A DNA stretch of 64,000 bases from Caldilineaceae bacterium. GTDB taxonomy: Bacteria > Chloroflexota > Anaerolineae > Caldilineales > Caldilineaceae. Each line of letters starts with the position of its first letter. Position 1 is the stretch's first letter. The notes beneath the pieces are model-generated. The model was not told the origin of the DNA, did not search any database, and saw nothing but the letters and a program-made list of their open reading frames with translations. The stretch lies in the NCBI GenBank assembly GCA_019637685.1, contig JAHBVF010000013.1, forward strand, positions 79,320-143,319, read 5' to 3'. This document shows positions 1 through 8,875 of this stretch, one piece after another. Made by a program: the position numbers and the translations under genes.

Positions 1-716
1 GCAAAATAGCGTTCGGGATAGGCCCAGCCCTCGTCGGAACGGCTCCCCGCCACACTGCGCTGGCCGGGCTGGTATTTGCCAGTGAGAAAGCCGCCAGCCA
101 GGGGCGACCAGATGCAGACGCCCAGCCCCTTGAGTTCGCAGACGGGAATGATCTCCTCCTCGATGTCCCGCACGACGAGGCTGTATTGGGGTTGGTAACA
201 CTCAAAACGCGCCCAGTCGTGGCTGTCGCTGATCCACATAGCCTCCATCAGTCGCCAGGCTTCGTAGTTGCTACAGGCGAGATAGCGCACTTTGCCCATG
301 TGCACCAGATCGTCCAGGGCGCGCAGCATCTCTCCCAGGGGCGTCTGGGTGTCCACGTGGTGGATGTAGTAGATGTCCACGTGATCCATCTGTAACCGGC
401 GCAGGCTGTCGTCAATGGCATTGAAGATGCGCGTCCGGCTCATCCCGGAGTCGTTGGGGCCGGGTCCCGTAGGGTTGAAGAATTTGGTGGCAACCACCGC
501 GTCCCGGCGGCGTCCCTTCAGGGCCTTGCCCAGCAAGATTTCCGATTCGCCGCTGCCGTAGGCATCCGCAGTGTCAAAAAAATTGACACCCGCGTCGTAG
601 GCCAAATCCACCATCCGCCTGGATTCGGCTTCATCTGTGCCGTGGCCAAAGGTCATTGTGCCCAGGCAGATTTCCGATACTTTCAGGCCCGTGCGGCCCA
701 TACGTCGATAATTCAT
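1..716 (-). CDS. Aldo/keto reductase, 3' end beyond window
   Basis: NAD(P)H-dependent oxidoreductase of the aldo/keto reductase superfamily, probably acting on a sugar-derived carbonyl. The first 238 codons are present and the frame stays open to base 1, so the C-terminus is missing. It begins MNYRRMGRTGLKVSEICLGT, typical of the family. The catalytic tetrad can be placed: Asp and Tyr in NFFDTADAYGSG, Lys in VVATKF and His in IYYIHH. It lies 76 bases downstream of two sugar ABC permeases on the same strand and is probably the last known member of that operon, which suggests it reduces or oxidises the imported sugar. Family confidence is high; the substrate is not visible. Confidence 0.9.
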   Translation of the reverse strand, partial: MNYRRMGRTGLKVSEICLGTMTFGHGTDEAESRRMVDLAYDAGVNFFDTADAYGSGESEILLGKALKGRRRDAVVATKFFNPTGPGPNDSGMSRTRIFNAIDDSLRRLQMDHVDIYYIHHVDTQTPLGEMLRALDDLVHMGKVRYLACSNYEAWRLMEAMWISDSHDWARFECYQPQYSLVVRDIEEEIIPVCELKGLGVCIWSPLAGGFLTGKYQPGQRSVAGSRSDEGWAYPERYF

Positions 717-792
717 TCGGGGGAGGTCCTTTCTGGAAAAATTGCAGGGGTCGGTATGGAACTCATTGGTCGACGGCGATGCTCCTGGCCTC

Positions 793-1620
793 CTACCCCT
801 TCAACGAACCGGCCAGCAACCCGCGCATGAAGAGTTTGCCCAACGCCAGATAGACGATAACAGTCGGCGCAGCTGCAATGAGCGCGGCCGCCATCTGCAC
901 ATTCCAGTCCACGGAAAAACTGCCCGCGGTATTCTTCACCGCCACCATAACCGGTGCCTGCACCGGGTTGCTAAGCACGACGAGACCGATCAGATAGTCA
1001 TTCCAGATGGTGGTGAACTGCCAGAGCAGCACCACAGCAAAGGCCGGCATAGAGATGGGCAGCAGAATATAGCGGTAGAGACCGAAGAAGCCGCAGCCGT
1101 CGATCTTGCCGGCGTCCATCAGTTCATTGGGAATTCCTGAATAGTAACTACGGAAAAGCAGCGCCGTGATTGGGATACCGAAGATGCAATGGACCAGAAT
1201 CAACCCGGTCAGGGTTCCATACAGACCGATCTTTTGCAGCGTAAGCACAAGAGGGATGAGGACGCCCTGATAGGGCAGGAACATCCCCACCAAAAAGAGA
1301 ATAAATAGGGTGTCCGCGCCTTTGAAACGCCACTTGGCAAAGATATAGCCATTGACGGAACCGATCATTGATGAAATGAGAGCGGCGGGAATCGTGATCA
1401 TCACACTGGTCCGGAAGTTGGGCGACACCAACCCCCAGGCCGTGGTAAAACTGTCGAAATATATCCCTTTCGGCAGTTCCCACATCTGCATCATACTGAC
1501 GTCTTTGAAGGGCTTCAGTCCAGTGATGATCAAAACGTAGATGGGCATGGCATAGTAGAGGGCGAAAGCCACCAGCACCAGATAAATGGCGCCGCGGGTC
1601 CAGATCCGTTGCAGGTTCAT
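793..1620 (-). CDS. Sugar ABC transporter permease, MalG type
   Basis: Inner-membrane permease subunit of a carbohydrate uptake-1 ABC importer, 275 residues, the usual size. There are about six hydrophobic segments, the first at residues 10-32. The cytoplasmic EAA loop that contacts the ATPase is seen as LMDAGKIDGCGFFGLYRYI, with Gly replacing the usual second Ala. The start overlaps the stop of the other permease by four bases (ATGA), indicating translational coupling. No ATP-binding subunit is encoded nearby, so a shared MsmK/UgpC-type ATPase elsewhere in the genome is inferred. The sugar is unknown. Confidence 0.93.
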   Translation of the reverse strand: MNLQRIWTRGAIYLVLVAFALYYAMPIYVLIITGLKPFKDVSMMQMWELPKGIYFDSFTTAWGLVSPNFRTSVMITIPAALISSMIGSVNGYIFAKWRFKGADTLFILFLVGMFLPYQGVLIPLVLTLQKIGLYGTLTGLILVHCIFGIPITALLFRSYYSGIPNELMDAGKIDGCGFFGLYRYILLPISMPAFAVVLLWQFTTIWNDYLIGLVVLSNPVQAPVMVAVKNTAGSFSVDWNVQMAAALIAAAPTVIVYLALGKLFMRGLLAGSLKG

Positions 1621-2534
1621 CGCTCAGTCTCCCGTGACAGGCTCATCAGGTAGGGGACCACCAGGAAAATCGCCAAGAGCATCATCACAGAGCTAATGGC
1701 CGCGCCCAAGGAGAAGCGGTACGCACCAAATGTGGTCTGAAACATATTGAGCGCCAGAGAGTCGATGGAATTGCCCGGCCCAGGACCGCCCAGCGCGGCC
1801 ACTACATCAAAGATCCGGATGGAGTTCATGCCGGTCAACACAAAGACAGTAAAGGTCACCGGCATCAGCAGGGGAACGATGATATAGCGGTAGGTGGCCC
1901 AGGTTCCAGCGCCATCGATTGCCGCTGCCTCGCGCAGTTCAGCGGGGATACCGCGCAGTCCAGCCAGATAGAGCGCCATGACATAGCCGGAGAACTGCCA
2001 GGCGGCGGCAATCGACACTGCCCAGATGCCGTATTCGATGTTGGCATGCCAGGTAGGCCGGAACCAGCCCATGCCAATCTTGGCAAAGAGCAGATTGATT
2101 CCCGTCGCCGGTTGCATCAGCCACTGCCAGGTTACGCCAGTGACAATACCGCTGACGGCAAAGGGAAAGATGAACATTGTACGGAACAATGCCTCACCTT
2201 TGATCTTCTGGTCCAGGAGCGTGGCAAGCGTAAACCCGATGATGATGCACTGGCTGATGAAGCCAATCGCATAGAAGAGATGATTACGCAGGTCCATCTG
2301 GAAGCGACGGTCGTTGATCAGCCGCGTCCAGTTCTTCAACCCGACAAAGGTAAAGTCGGGTGTCGAACTCTTCCAGTCTGACACCGAAATATAAAACGTC
2401 CAACCGATGAACCCATAGATGAAGATTCCGACCGCGATGATCGAGGGCAACAGGACCAAAACAGCCAGCACCATGTCGCCGCGCAGCCAGCGCCGCCATC
2501 GCTTAGAAGTGCTATGGCTGGGGGAGGCGGCCAA
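1617..2534 (-). CDS. Sugar ABC transporter permease, MalF type
   Basis: Partner permease of the same importer, 305 residues from the chosen start. A longer reading frame runs back inside the binding-protein gene. I prefer a TTG start at 2534 because GGGGGAG lies six bases upstream and because it keeps the basic stretch SKRWRRWLRGD before the first membrane segment (LAVLVLLPSIIAVGIFIYGF). An ATG at 2474 is an alternative but would remove that stretch. The EAA loop is clear: LREAAAIDGAGTWATYRYI. It sits 28 bases behind the binding protein and overlaps the next permease by four bases. Confidence 0.9.
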   Translation of the reverse strand: MAASPSHSTSKRWRRWLRGDMVLAVLVLLPSIIAVGIFIYGFIGWTFYISVSDWKSSTPDFTFVGLKNWTRLINDRRFQMDLRNHLFYAIGFISQCIIIGFTLATLLDQKIKGEALFRTMFIFPFAVSGIVTGVTWQWLMQPATGINLLFAKIGMGWFRPTWHANIEYGIWAVSIAAAWQFSGYVMALYLAGLRGIPAELREAAAIDGAGTWATYRYIIVPLLMPVTFTVFVLTGMNSIRIFDVVAALGGPGPGNSIDSLALNMFQTTFGAYRFSLGAAISSVMMLLAIFLVVPYLMSLSRETER

Positions 2535-2562
2535 GCCGCGCTCCCCCGAAACAGAGACAGTT

Positions 2563-3915
2563 TTATTGGCCAAATGCCGCTTCCTCTGCTGCGACAACCA
2601 ATGCCGCCTGGGTAGCGGCCACGTCCCTGGTTGCAACCATATCATTGAGCGCCAGGTCATAGTCAAGCAGGAAACTCTGCTTGGCGGCTGCGCCATGCTG
2701 GAGGCTGCCGACCAGAGTTTGGGTCTTCCATTCCTCCATAGCCCACAGCTGGTACTCGTCGTACAGGCTGGGATCAGCGTCGGTGCGGGCGGGAATCGAA
2801 CCCTTGATCGGGTTGAAGGCGTCCTGACCCTCTTTCGAGCCGCAAACCTTCAGCCAGTTGATCGCGTTGTCGCGGTACTTCACACCCTTGGGCAGGCCGA
2901 AGGAGTCGGACAACAGCAGATAGACGCCGTCTGTGCCAGGGCTGGCTGCCCAGGTGTAATCCGTGAACTCTTTGGATTTGAAGTAGCCATGCAGCCAATC
3001 GCCGCTGATCATCAGCAGTGGGCTGTCATCGGTCATCATGACATCATTGACGCCTGCCCCGCTTTGGCTCAAATAGTCGGGCTGGGCATAGTCATAGAGT
3101 CTGTTCATAATCTCCAGGGATTCGGTCATGCGCGGGTCGTCCCAGCCGATGGAGCCGTCAAACAGCTTGGGCCAGTCTGCCGCGCCAAAGACCGACAGGA
3201 TGACGGATTCCATGGTGTGGCCGTTGCCGCCGGTTCCCGAAAGGGCAATCCCGGGGAAACCCTTTTCTTTTAGGGCTTCCGCCATAGTGAAGAACTCATC
3301 CCAACTGGCAGGCGGCGCGCTGGCACCGATGGCCTCGAGCCTGGAGGGGCGATACCACATGAGGTTTGAACGGTGAATGTTGACCGGCACGGACCAGGGA
3401 TGGCCGTCGTAGAGGATGACGTTCATCAGGTCGGCGGGAAAGATATCGTTAAAACCTTCGGATGCATACAGATCGTCCAGGGGTTCCATGCGGCCAGCAA
3501 CCACATGGCTGTCAATCAACTCGCGGCCCAGGTGAACCTGAAAAGTCTCGGGCGGGTCGCCACCGATCATGCGGGTTTCGAGCAGCGCTTTCATCTCGCC
3601 ACCCTGGCCAGCACCCTGGGCTGCGAGGGCCGCATTGATAATCTCGACCCCCGGATAATCGCGCTCGTAGATAGCAAACATATTGTTGAGACCTTCGACC
3701 TCACCGCCGGCAGTCCACCACGAGAAGACCTCCAATTTTCCGGCATCAGCAGCCGCGGTTGGGGCGTCTGCTGCTGGGGCGTCTGCTGCCGGGGCCGATG
3801 AAGGAGCCGCCGCGGGGGCAGCCGCGGGCGCGCAGGCCGCCAGAGCAGTCATGGCAGCGCCTGCACCGGCAAGGCGTAAAAACGACCGACGAGAAATTCG
3901 TTCAGAACCGTTCAT
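2563..3915 (-). CDS. Extracellular sugar-binding lipoprotein, Tat-type signal
   Basis: Solute-binding protein (SBP_bac_1 fold) that delivers sugar to the two downstream permeases; 450 residues. The ATG at 3915 is preferred to one 39 bases upstream because GGGAGA precedes it and the protein then starts MNGSERISRRSFLRLAGAGA. That is a twin-arginine signal (SRRSFLRL) followed by a lipobox (LAAC) near residue 26. An Ala/Pro-rich spacer of about 30 residues follows, as often seen in Chloroflexota lipoproteins. The mature part starts KLEVFSWWTAGGEVEGL, the usual first strand of the family. First gene of the operon, behind the promoter at 4098-4126. Confidence 0.93.
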   Translation of the reverse strand: MNGSERISRRSFLRLAGAGAAMTALAACAPAAAPAAAPSSAPAADAPAADAPTAAADAGKLEVFSWWTAGGEVEGLNNMFAIYERDYPGVEIINAALAAQGAGQGGEMKALLETRMIGGDPPETFQVHLGRELIDSHVVAGRMEPLDDLYASEGFNDIFPADLMNVILYDGHPWSVPVNIHRSNLMWYRPSRLEAIGASAPPASWDEFFTMAEALKEKGFPGIALSGTGGNGHTMESVILSVFGAADWPKLFDGSIGWDDPRMTESLEIMNRLYDYAQPDYLSQSGAGVNDVMMTDDSPLLMISGDWLHGYFKSKEFTDYTWAASPGTDGVYLLLSDSFGLPKGVKYRDNAINWLKVCGSKEGQDAFNPIKGSIPARTDADPSLYDEYQLWAMEEWKTQTLVGSLQHGAAAKQSFLLDYDLALNDMVATRDVAATQAALVVAAEEAAFGQ

Positions 3916-4097
3916 TGTCACTATTCTCCCTTGTCTAAAGATATGGAACAGCAAGACGTGCAGCCGATAAAGTATCGACTTTTCGCATTGGGGGAAACGA
4001 GATACGGCAGTGGTTTTGTAGCCAAAATCATGGAAAATCGCTCATCCAGACAGGCAATGAGTCGGCAGATGCGCAGAGGAGCGCGTCCTATAGTACA

Positions 4098-4126
4098 ATT
4101 ATAGATCGTTCGAGCTATCGTGGCAA
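4098..4126 (-). promoter_or_regulatory. Sigma70-like promoter of the left ABC operon
   Basis: On the minus strand, TTGCCA (4126-4121), a 17-base spacer and TATAAT (4103-4098). One mismatch to the -35 consensus and none to the -10. Transcription would start near 4091, leaving a leader of about 175 bases before the binding-protein start at 3915. The -10 lies within CTATAATTGTACTATAG, a partly symmetrical sequence that could be an operator; that part is inference. Confidence 0.7.
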
Positions 4127-4320
4127 GTGGGGTTAAAACGGTTTTGGGCTTGTTCTGCGCGGATGGTAGAATCCCCCACGCTTCCCCCACGCCTCCCTCA
4201 GAATACTGGGATTGGTGCGCTGTTGCATTCCACACACAGGCAACAGAGGGAATGCCCGACGAAAGTATGCCACAAAAGTATGCCATCGCTTGCAAAACCG
4301 CTGGCCTGCCCGGAGGAAAT

Positions 4321-5010
4321 GTGAACGCCATCGGCTCCCTGAACGAAACGGACCTGCACGCAGAGGTAAAGGAGTGGTACGCTGCCCCGGACGACCAGTT
4401 GGAAGTGGCCGTGGATGGATTTGTCATTGATCTGCTGCGGGCTGATGGGGAACTGGTGGAAATACAGACGGCCAATTTTGGCGCATTGCGGGCCAAGCTG
4501 AACGCGCTTCTGCCCGCGCATCGGGTGCGTGTGGTCTATCCCGTGGCCCAGCAGAAGTGGATTGTGAAGATCAGCGAAGAGGGCGAGATCATCAGCCGGC
4601 GCAAATCCCCCAAAGCAGGCCGGGTCGAGGCGATCTTTGGCCAGCTCGTCTACCTGCCCCAAGCCCTGGGCCACTCCAACTTTTGCCTGGATGTGCTGAT
4701 GGTGCAGGCGGAGGAACTGTGGCGCGCCCACGCCAAAGGGGGCAAACGGGGCTGGTGCAGGCAGGGCTGGATTGTCCACGGGCGGCGGCTGTTGGATGTG
4801 TTGGCCTGTCACACCTTCACACAGCCGTCCCAACTGGCACAACTGCTGCCGGACAATCTGCCGCCCCCCTACACCACAGGCGAATTGGCAAAGGCATCTG
4901 GTCTGCCACCCCGCCTGGCCGGACAAATGGCCTACTGCCTGCGGGAGATGGGCCAGATTCAGGTGACAGGCAAGCGGGGCAACGCGCTGCTCTACACCCA
5001 ATCGATTTGA
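4321..5010 (+). CDS. Conserved hypothetical protein, possibly nuclease-like
   Basis: Protein of 229 residues with no assigned function. The frame is open from 4120, but a GTG at 4321 preceded by GGAGG gives a start MNAIGSLNETDLHAEVKEWY that fits what I recall of this bacterial family. The family is recognisable by HAEVKEWYA, DGFVIDLL, LVEIQTANF and VYPVAQQKWIVK, with SRRKSPKAGRVEAIF in the middle. The arrangement D-x-V-I-D followed by E-I-Q-T resembles the core of PD-(D/E)XK nucleases; this is a fold guess. The C-terminal 70 residues look like a winged-helix region (YTTGELAKASGLPPRLAGQM). No operon partner is evident. Confidence 0.75.
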   Translation: MNAIGSLNETDLHAEVKEWYAAPDDQLEVAVDGFVIDLLRADGELVEIQTANFGALRAKLNALLPAHRVRVVYPVAQQKWIVKISEEGEIISRRKSPKAGRVEAIFGQLVYLPQALGHSNFCLDVLMVQAEELWRAHAKGGKRGWCRQGWIVHGRRLLDVLACHTFTQPSQLAQLLPDNLPPPYTTGELAKASGLPPRLAGQMAYCLREMGQIQVTGKRGNALLYTQSI

Positions 5011-5086
5011 CGTCAACTATACTTCAATTTCAAGTTTTCACACTGAAAGGAACGGCAACGCCCAGCAACGGCGAATCCTACCACCC

Positions 5087-6082
5087 ATGAAATACACAAC
5101 TCTTGCCGACACCGGCGAAAAAGTATCTGAACTGAATCTGGGCACAATGATGTTTGGCGGGCGCTGCGATGAGGCCGAGGCTGACCGCATTCTGGGCCTG
5201 GCTATCGAGCGCGGCGTCAATTTCATCGACACTGCCGCTGGCTACGGCAACGGGCTGACCGAAGAAATTCTGGGCCGCATTATGCAGGGCGGGCGGCGGG
5301 AAAAGCTCTTCGTCACCACCAAAGTCAACAAAGGCGTGGACCGGGCCAGCATTCTGTCCAGCCTGGACGAGAGCCTGCAACGGATGCAGACCGACTATGT
5401 GGATTTGTATCTGATCCACTGGCCGGTGGAGGGGATGAACCCGACGGAAATTATGGGCGCACTCCATACTGTCGTGGCCTCGGGCAAGACCCGCTATGTG
5501 GGCTGCTGCAACTTCCCGGCCTGGCTGCTGGCCCACCACAACGCCATTGCCGCGGCCAATGGCTGGCCCCGACTTGTCAACAATCAGATCGCCTACAACA
5601 TTATCGAGCGCGGCGTGGAAGTGGAAATCTTCCCCCAGGCTGTGACCGAACAGATCGCCATCACCGCCTATCGGTCGCTGGTGCAGGGGCTGTTGACGGG
5701 CAAATATCGCTGGGGACATCCCCTGCCCGAAAACACCCGGGGCCAGACCAGCGCGCAGATCATCACCTGGCTCAGTCAGTTCGGCGAGAGTGTGGATCGC
5801 TTCATCACCTTTGCCCAGGAACGGGACATCACCCCAGCCACATTGGCCATCGCCTGGGTACGCCACGCCCAGGCCGTCACCGCGCCGATCATTGGTGTCA
5901 GCTCCCTGCCCCAGTTGGAGGAAGCCCTGGAATCCTTTGCCTACGAACTGAGCGACGACGACTACGCGCAGGTGACTCATCTGTTTGACACGGAAGTCAA
6001 AGAGGAGGGCTTGCAGCGCTTTCCCGGTCTGAAATACAATTTCCCCCGCCTGCGCCGCAACCTGAATTTGGTGCAGAAATAG
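5087..6082 (+). CDS. Aldo/keto reductase
   Basis: Cytoplasmic NAD(P)H-dependent reductase of 331 residues, full length. The tetrad is visible as Asp and Tyr in NFIDTAAGYGNG, Lys in FVTTKVN and His in LYLIHW. The cofactor side includes GVSSLPQLEEALES near the C-terminus, where the family binds the 2'-phosphate. The start MKYTTLADTGEKVSELNLGT aligns with the family N-terminus. It is related to, but clearly different from, the reductase at the left edge and lies on the opposite strand. It may be transcribed alone: the upstream gene is 76 bases away and the downstream gene is convergent. Confidence 0.92.
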   Translation: MKYTTLADTGEKVSELNLGTMMFGGRCDEAEADRILGLAIERGVNFIDTAAGYGNGLTEEILGRIMQGGRREKLFVTTKVNKGVDRASILSSLDESLQRMQTDYVDLYLIHWPVEGMNPTEIMGALHTVVASGKTRYVGCCNFPAWLLAHHNAIAAANGWPRLVNNQIAYNIIERGVEVEIFPQAVTEQIAITAYRSLVQGLLTGKYRWGHPLPENTRGQTSAQIITWLSQFGESVDRFITFAQERDITPATLAIAWVRHAQAVTAPIIGVSSLPQLEEALESFAYELSDDDYAQVTHLFDTEVKEEGLQRFPGLKYNFPRLRRNLNLVQK

Positions 6083-6115
6083 GGATTGTTCGGCGACGGC
6101 AGGCCACTCTATCAC

Positions 6116-6159
6116 CCCCTCTCCCATTTGTGGGCAAAGATTGACCTGTGGGGGAGGGG
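6116..6159. terminator. Hairpin between convergent genes
   Basis: CCCCTCTCCCA (6116-6126) pairs with TGTGGGGGAGGGG (6147-6159) over 11 base pairs with one G-U. It sits between the aldo/keto reductase and barstar genes, which converge. There is no clear T-run, so it may be a repeat-type palindrome acting as a weak terminator. Confidence 0.45.
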
Positions 6160-6241
6160 CTGGCAGTGGCCGGGCTGGCGTTGGATGTACGACTGCCAAT
6201 TTGCCACGCGACCGGCTCTTCCCCGGTAGCGGGCAGCAACT

Positions 6242-6685
6242 TCACACCCATTCCACGTCCGGGGCAGAGCGCTCGGCTTTGCGCAGCAGCACCAAAAATC
6301 CCCGCCCATCGGCCTGCCAGGCCGCGGCCGCATCGGCCAGAATCGAGCGGGCCGTGGCCCAGTCGCCGGGCTGGGCGCGGGCAAAAGCTGCGAAATCGTC
6401 CAGCAGGAGCAGATAGCCCTGGGCGTCGGGCAGCGCGTCCGGGTCGTTGACGATCTCCTCAAACGCGTCCCAGTTCTGGCCGAAATAGGTGGGAAAGCGC
6501 AGGGCCGACGCGGCGCGGCTGAGAAAAGCAGCCTTGTCGGGCACGTTCGCGCCGTCCACCCGAAAGACCGTCCACCCCGCGGCCTGGGCACCGGCCATCA
6601 CCGCCTGGGGTTCGTCTTTCTCGTCAATGCGATACAGCCCCGTCTGCTTCACATCCGCCAGCAGCCTGCGCAGTTTGGCCCTCAT
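6242..6685 (-). CDS. Barstar-family ribonuclease inhibitor
   Basis: Cytoplasmic inhibitor, 147 residues, that would block the active site of the barnase-type RNase encoded just upstream. The barstar core is seen as LRFPTYFGQNWDAFEEIV (residues about 60-78), which carries the Tyr-Phe-Gly-x-Asn-Trp-Asp signature, followed by LLLLDDFAAFA. The N-terminal 35 residues precede the barstar domain (about 95 residues) and are not recognised. The ATG overlaps the stop of the RNase gene by four bases, so inhibitor and toxin are translationally coupled. A paired immunity role is inferred from order and family. Confidence 0.9.
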   Translation of the reverse strand: MRAKLRRLLADVKQTGLYRIDEKDEPQAVMAGAQAAGWTVFRVDGANVPDKAAFLSRAASALRFPTYFGQNWDAFEEIVNDPDALPDAQGYLLLLDDFAAFARAQPGDWATARSILADAAAAWQADGRGFLVLLRKAERSAPDVEWV

Positions 6686-7431
6686 CGGATCACCTCCCGG
6701 AAGCTGTCGTAGTGGTCGTCGGTGTAAAAGAGCAGGCCATCCTCCCCCTCCACAATCCGCCGCGCGCCCCGATCCTGCGAGCCGGGTGTGATGACAGTGA
6801 ACTCCCGATACCAGCCGCGGGGTTTGCTGGGCAGAATTCCCTCCCGATTCTGGAAAGTCGAATCGTCCTGGCGGAAGGGGAACGGGCCGTTCTGGTCGAT
6901 GAGGCGAATGGTCTCCCTGGCCTCGGGCGGGAGATCGCCATACAGAACGAAGGGCAATCCGCTTTGGGAGCGGACGCGGGTGGCCGTGAGTGTGGGGTTG
7001 GACGTGGGGCTGGACGTGGGGCTGGGGGGGGCGCGGGTGGGGGGACGGGTGCTTGTGGGTGTGGCTGTGGGCTGGCGGCTGGGCGCGACAGTGCGGGTGG
7101 CTGTGGCAGTGGGCGTCGGGGCTTCTGGGGCCGCCAACCCGGCAGCGGGTGTATGGGTTGGGGTGACCGACGGCTCATCCGTGGCTGTGGGCGAGTGAAT
7201 GGCAGTTTGAGCAACAGTTTGGGTGGCGGTCGCTGTGGCGGTCTGCTGCAAAATTGCCGAAACTGTGGCCGCGTCTGTGCCCAACACCTCTTCCAACAGT
7301 TCATCCGGCACAGTGCCCGTGCGCAGATAGACAAAAACGATAACCAGCAGCAGAATGCCGGTCCCCACAAGGGATTGCCAGCGGGGGCGTTTGGCGGCTG
7401 AAGCATTTTTCTTTGTCATCGGGCAATCCAT
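6682..7431 (-). CDS. Membrane-tethered barnase-type ribonuclease
   Basis: Guanyl-specific RNase of the microbial N1/T1 (barnase/RNase Sa) family, 249 residues. Residues about 17-38 form one membrane segment (LVGTGILLLVIVFVYLRTG). Residues 60-155 are a Thr/Pro/Ala-rich linker of low complexity. The catalytic domain (about 155-249) has the family residues: Glu in WYREFTV, Arg in RGARRI and His in YTDDHY, plus STFQNREGILP. The RNase domain should lie outside the membrane, suggesting an exported toxin or nutrient nuclease rather than a classical intracellular toxin. ATG at 7431 or 7419 are both possible (MTKKNASAAK is the second). Followed directly by barstar. Confidence 0.88.
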   Translation of the reverse strand: MDCPMTKKNASAAKRPRWQSLVGTGILLLVIVFVYLRTGTVPDELLEEVLGTDAATVSAILQQTATATATQTVAQTAIHSPTATDEPSVTPTHTPAAGLAAPEAPTPTATATRTVAPSRQPTATPTSTRPPTRAPPSPTSSPTSNPTLTATRVRSQSGLPFVLYGDLPPEARETIRLIDQNGPFPFRQDDSTFQNREGILPSKPRGWYREFTVITPGSQDRGARRIVEGEDGLLFYTDDHYDSFREVIR

Positions 7432-7499
7432 TCCTCGCCGAATTCAAACAGATGGACAAACGTACACAGAACCCATTCCGCGTGGCCCGCGGCTGGCGC

Positions 7500-8672
7500 T
7501 CACTCTCGGCTGCGCACGGGGACTGTCTGGCGCTGGGCGACGACAAATGCGGCCATACAGAGCGCGCCCAACACAGGCGCAACCAGCAGCCAGCTCAGGG
7601 CCGCGTCCAGCCCGATGCGGTCGGCCAGCAGCCCTGTGACCGACGCGCCCAGCCCGCCCGGCCACCAGCCCAACCCCATCACCAAACCAGACGCCAGGGC
7701 CAATCCCCGGGGCCACACCTCCTGGGCCAGCACCACCGCGGTGGGAAAGGTGCAGCCCAGGCAGAAACCGATCCCGGCCAGAAAGCCTGCCTGCACCCCG
7801 CCGTTGCTGTTCAGATAGAGCCAATAGAGGGGCGAGAGCAGGGCCAGGCAGACAATCAACACCTGCCAGCACCCCACCCGATCCGAGAGGGTGCCGCCAG
7901 CCAGGCTGCCCAGCCCGATGCAGACCGAGAGCAGAAAGAGCATCTGCGCGGCGTCGGCCACCGAGCGCCCCTGGCCTTCCAACCAGACCGGCAGATAGGA
8001 CGTGAGGGACATCTGAAACCAGGAACGGGTCATCACCGCCAGGGTGAGCAGGACCAGCCCGGCCACAAAGCCCTGGCCCGCGTCGGCCTGGGATTGGCGG
8101 TGACGGGCCTGTTCGCCCGCGTCTTCCCGGCCCAGGCCAAAATAGAGCAGCCCCCCGGCCAGCAGAGCCAGGGGAACCAGAACGGCTGTGCCGCTCAGTC
8201 CAAACGCGGCCAGGCCCGCGGCCATCAGCAGGGGGCTGACCGCGCTGCCCAGATTGCCACCCACAGAAAAGAAAGAGACGGCCAATCCTTTCAGGCCCTG
8301 GGTGGCTTTGCTCACCACGGCCGCGCCCGCGGGGTGAAAGGCCGCGGACCCCAGGCTGGCCAGGGCCACGATTCCCAAGAGCAGCCCGTAGCTGTTGGCC
8401 AGCCCGACCAGTCCCATCACCAGTCCCAGCCAGAGAACGCTGAACGCGACCACCCGCCGCGCGTCCCAGCGATCGGTGAAATAGCCAAAGAACGGCTGGG
8501 CAATGGAACTGGCTGTGGTTGCCACCAGCGCCACCGCGCCCAATTGGGCAAAGGAGAGATCGAATTTATCCCGCAGCAGGGGATAGATGACCGGCAGGTA
8601 CTGATGGAACACTTCGAGAGAGAGATGGCCGAGAGAGACAAGCAGAATCGCAGTGAGTGGGCGGCGGGACAT
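7500..8672 (-). CDS. MFS transporter, Fsr (fosmidomycin resistance)-like
   Basis: Integral membrane exporter of 390 residues with about twelve hydrophobic segments. The first segment, LLVSLGHLSLEVFHQYLPVIY, and the following LLRDKFDLSFAQLGAVAL match the Fsr branch of the major facilitator superfamily. The loop FFGYFTDRWDARR is the MFS signature between segments 2 and 3. The frame continues 177 bases further upstream, but those residues are charged and unlike the family, so the ATG at 8672 (MSRRPLTAILLV) is chosen; no good Shine-Dalgarno is seen there. The natural substrate of Fsr-like proteins is usually unknown, so drug export is only a family label. Confidence 0.85.
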   Translation of the reverse strand: MSRRPLTAILLVSLGHLSLEVFHQYLPVIYPLLRDKFDLSFAQLGAVALVATTASSIAQPFFGYFTDRWDARRVVAFSVLWLGLVMGLVGLANSYGLLLGIVALASLGSAAFHPAGAAVVSKATQGLKGLAVSFFSVGGNLGSAVSPLLMAAGLAAFGLSGTAVLVPLALLAGGLLYFGLGREDAGEQARHRQSQADAGQGFVAGLVLLTLAVMTRSWFQMSLTSYLPVWLEGQGRSVADAAQMLFLLSVCIGLGSLAGGTLSDRVGCWQVLIVCLALLSPLYWLYLNSNGGVQAGFLAGIGFCLGCTFPTAVVLAQEVWPRGLALASGLVMGLGWWPGGLGASVTGLLADRIGLDAALSWLLVAPVLGALCMAAFVVAQRQTVPVRSRE

Positions 8673-8722
8673 AGGGGGCAAACCTCTGGCTGGGTGCGGC
8701 GGGTGCATTGAGAAAAGGGCCT

Positions 8723-8751
8723 TTGCCCAAACATCCCTGCCAGTATACAAT
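8723..8751 (+). promoter_or_regulatory. Putative promoter of the PHP-type gene
   Basis: TTGCCC (8723-8728), 17-base spacer, TACAAT (8746-8751). It lies about 125 bases upstream of the start at 8876 and divergent from the MFS gene. The -35 match is moderate. Confidence 0.45.
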
Positions 8752-8875
8752 GGGTCAGTCGAAAGGTCACTCCGGGCGCTGGCTGTTGCTGCTGCCTTCG
8801 TCCTCGCCGCCGCTTTGGGCCGCTCGCTCACAGACATTTTGCAACCCAAGCACAGGAAAAACGAGTAGCTATCCT

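Noticed and set aside
7413..8711. A 432-codon plus-strand frame opposite the MFS gene
   Set aside because: Gln/Arg/His-rich translation typical of the antisense of membrane proteins; no domain seen.
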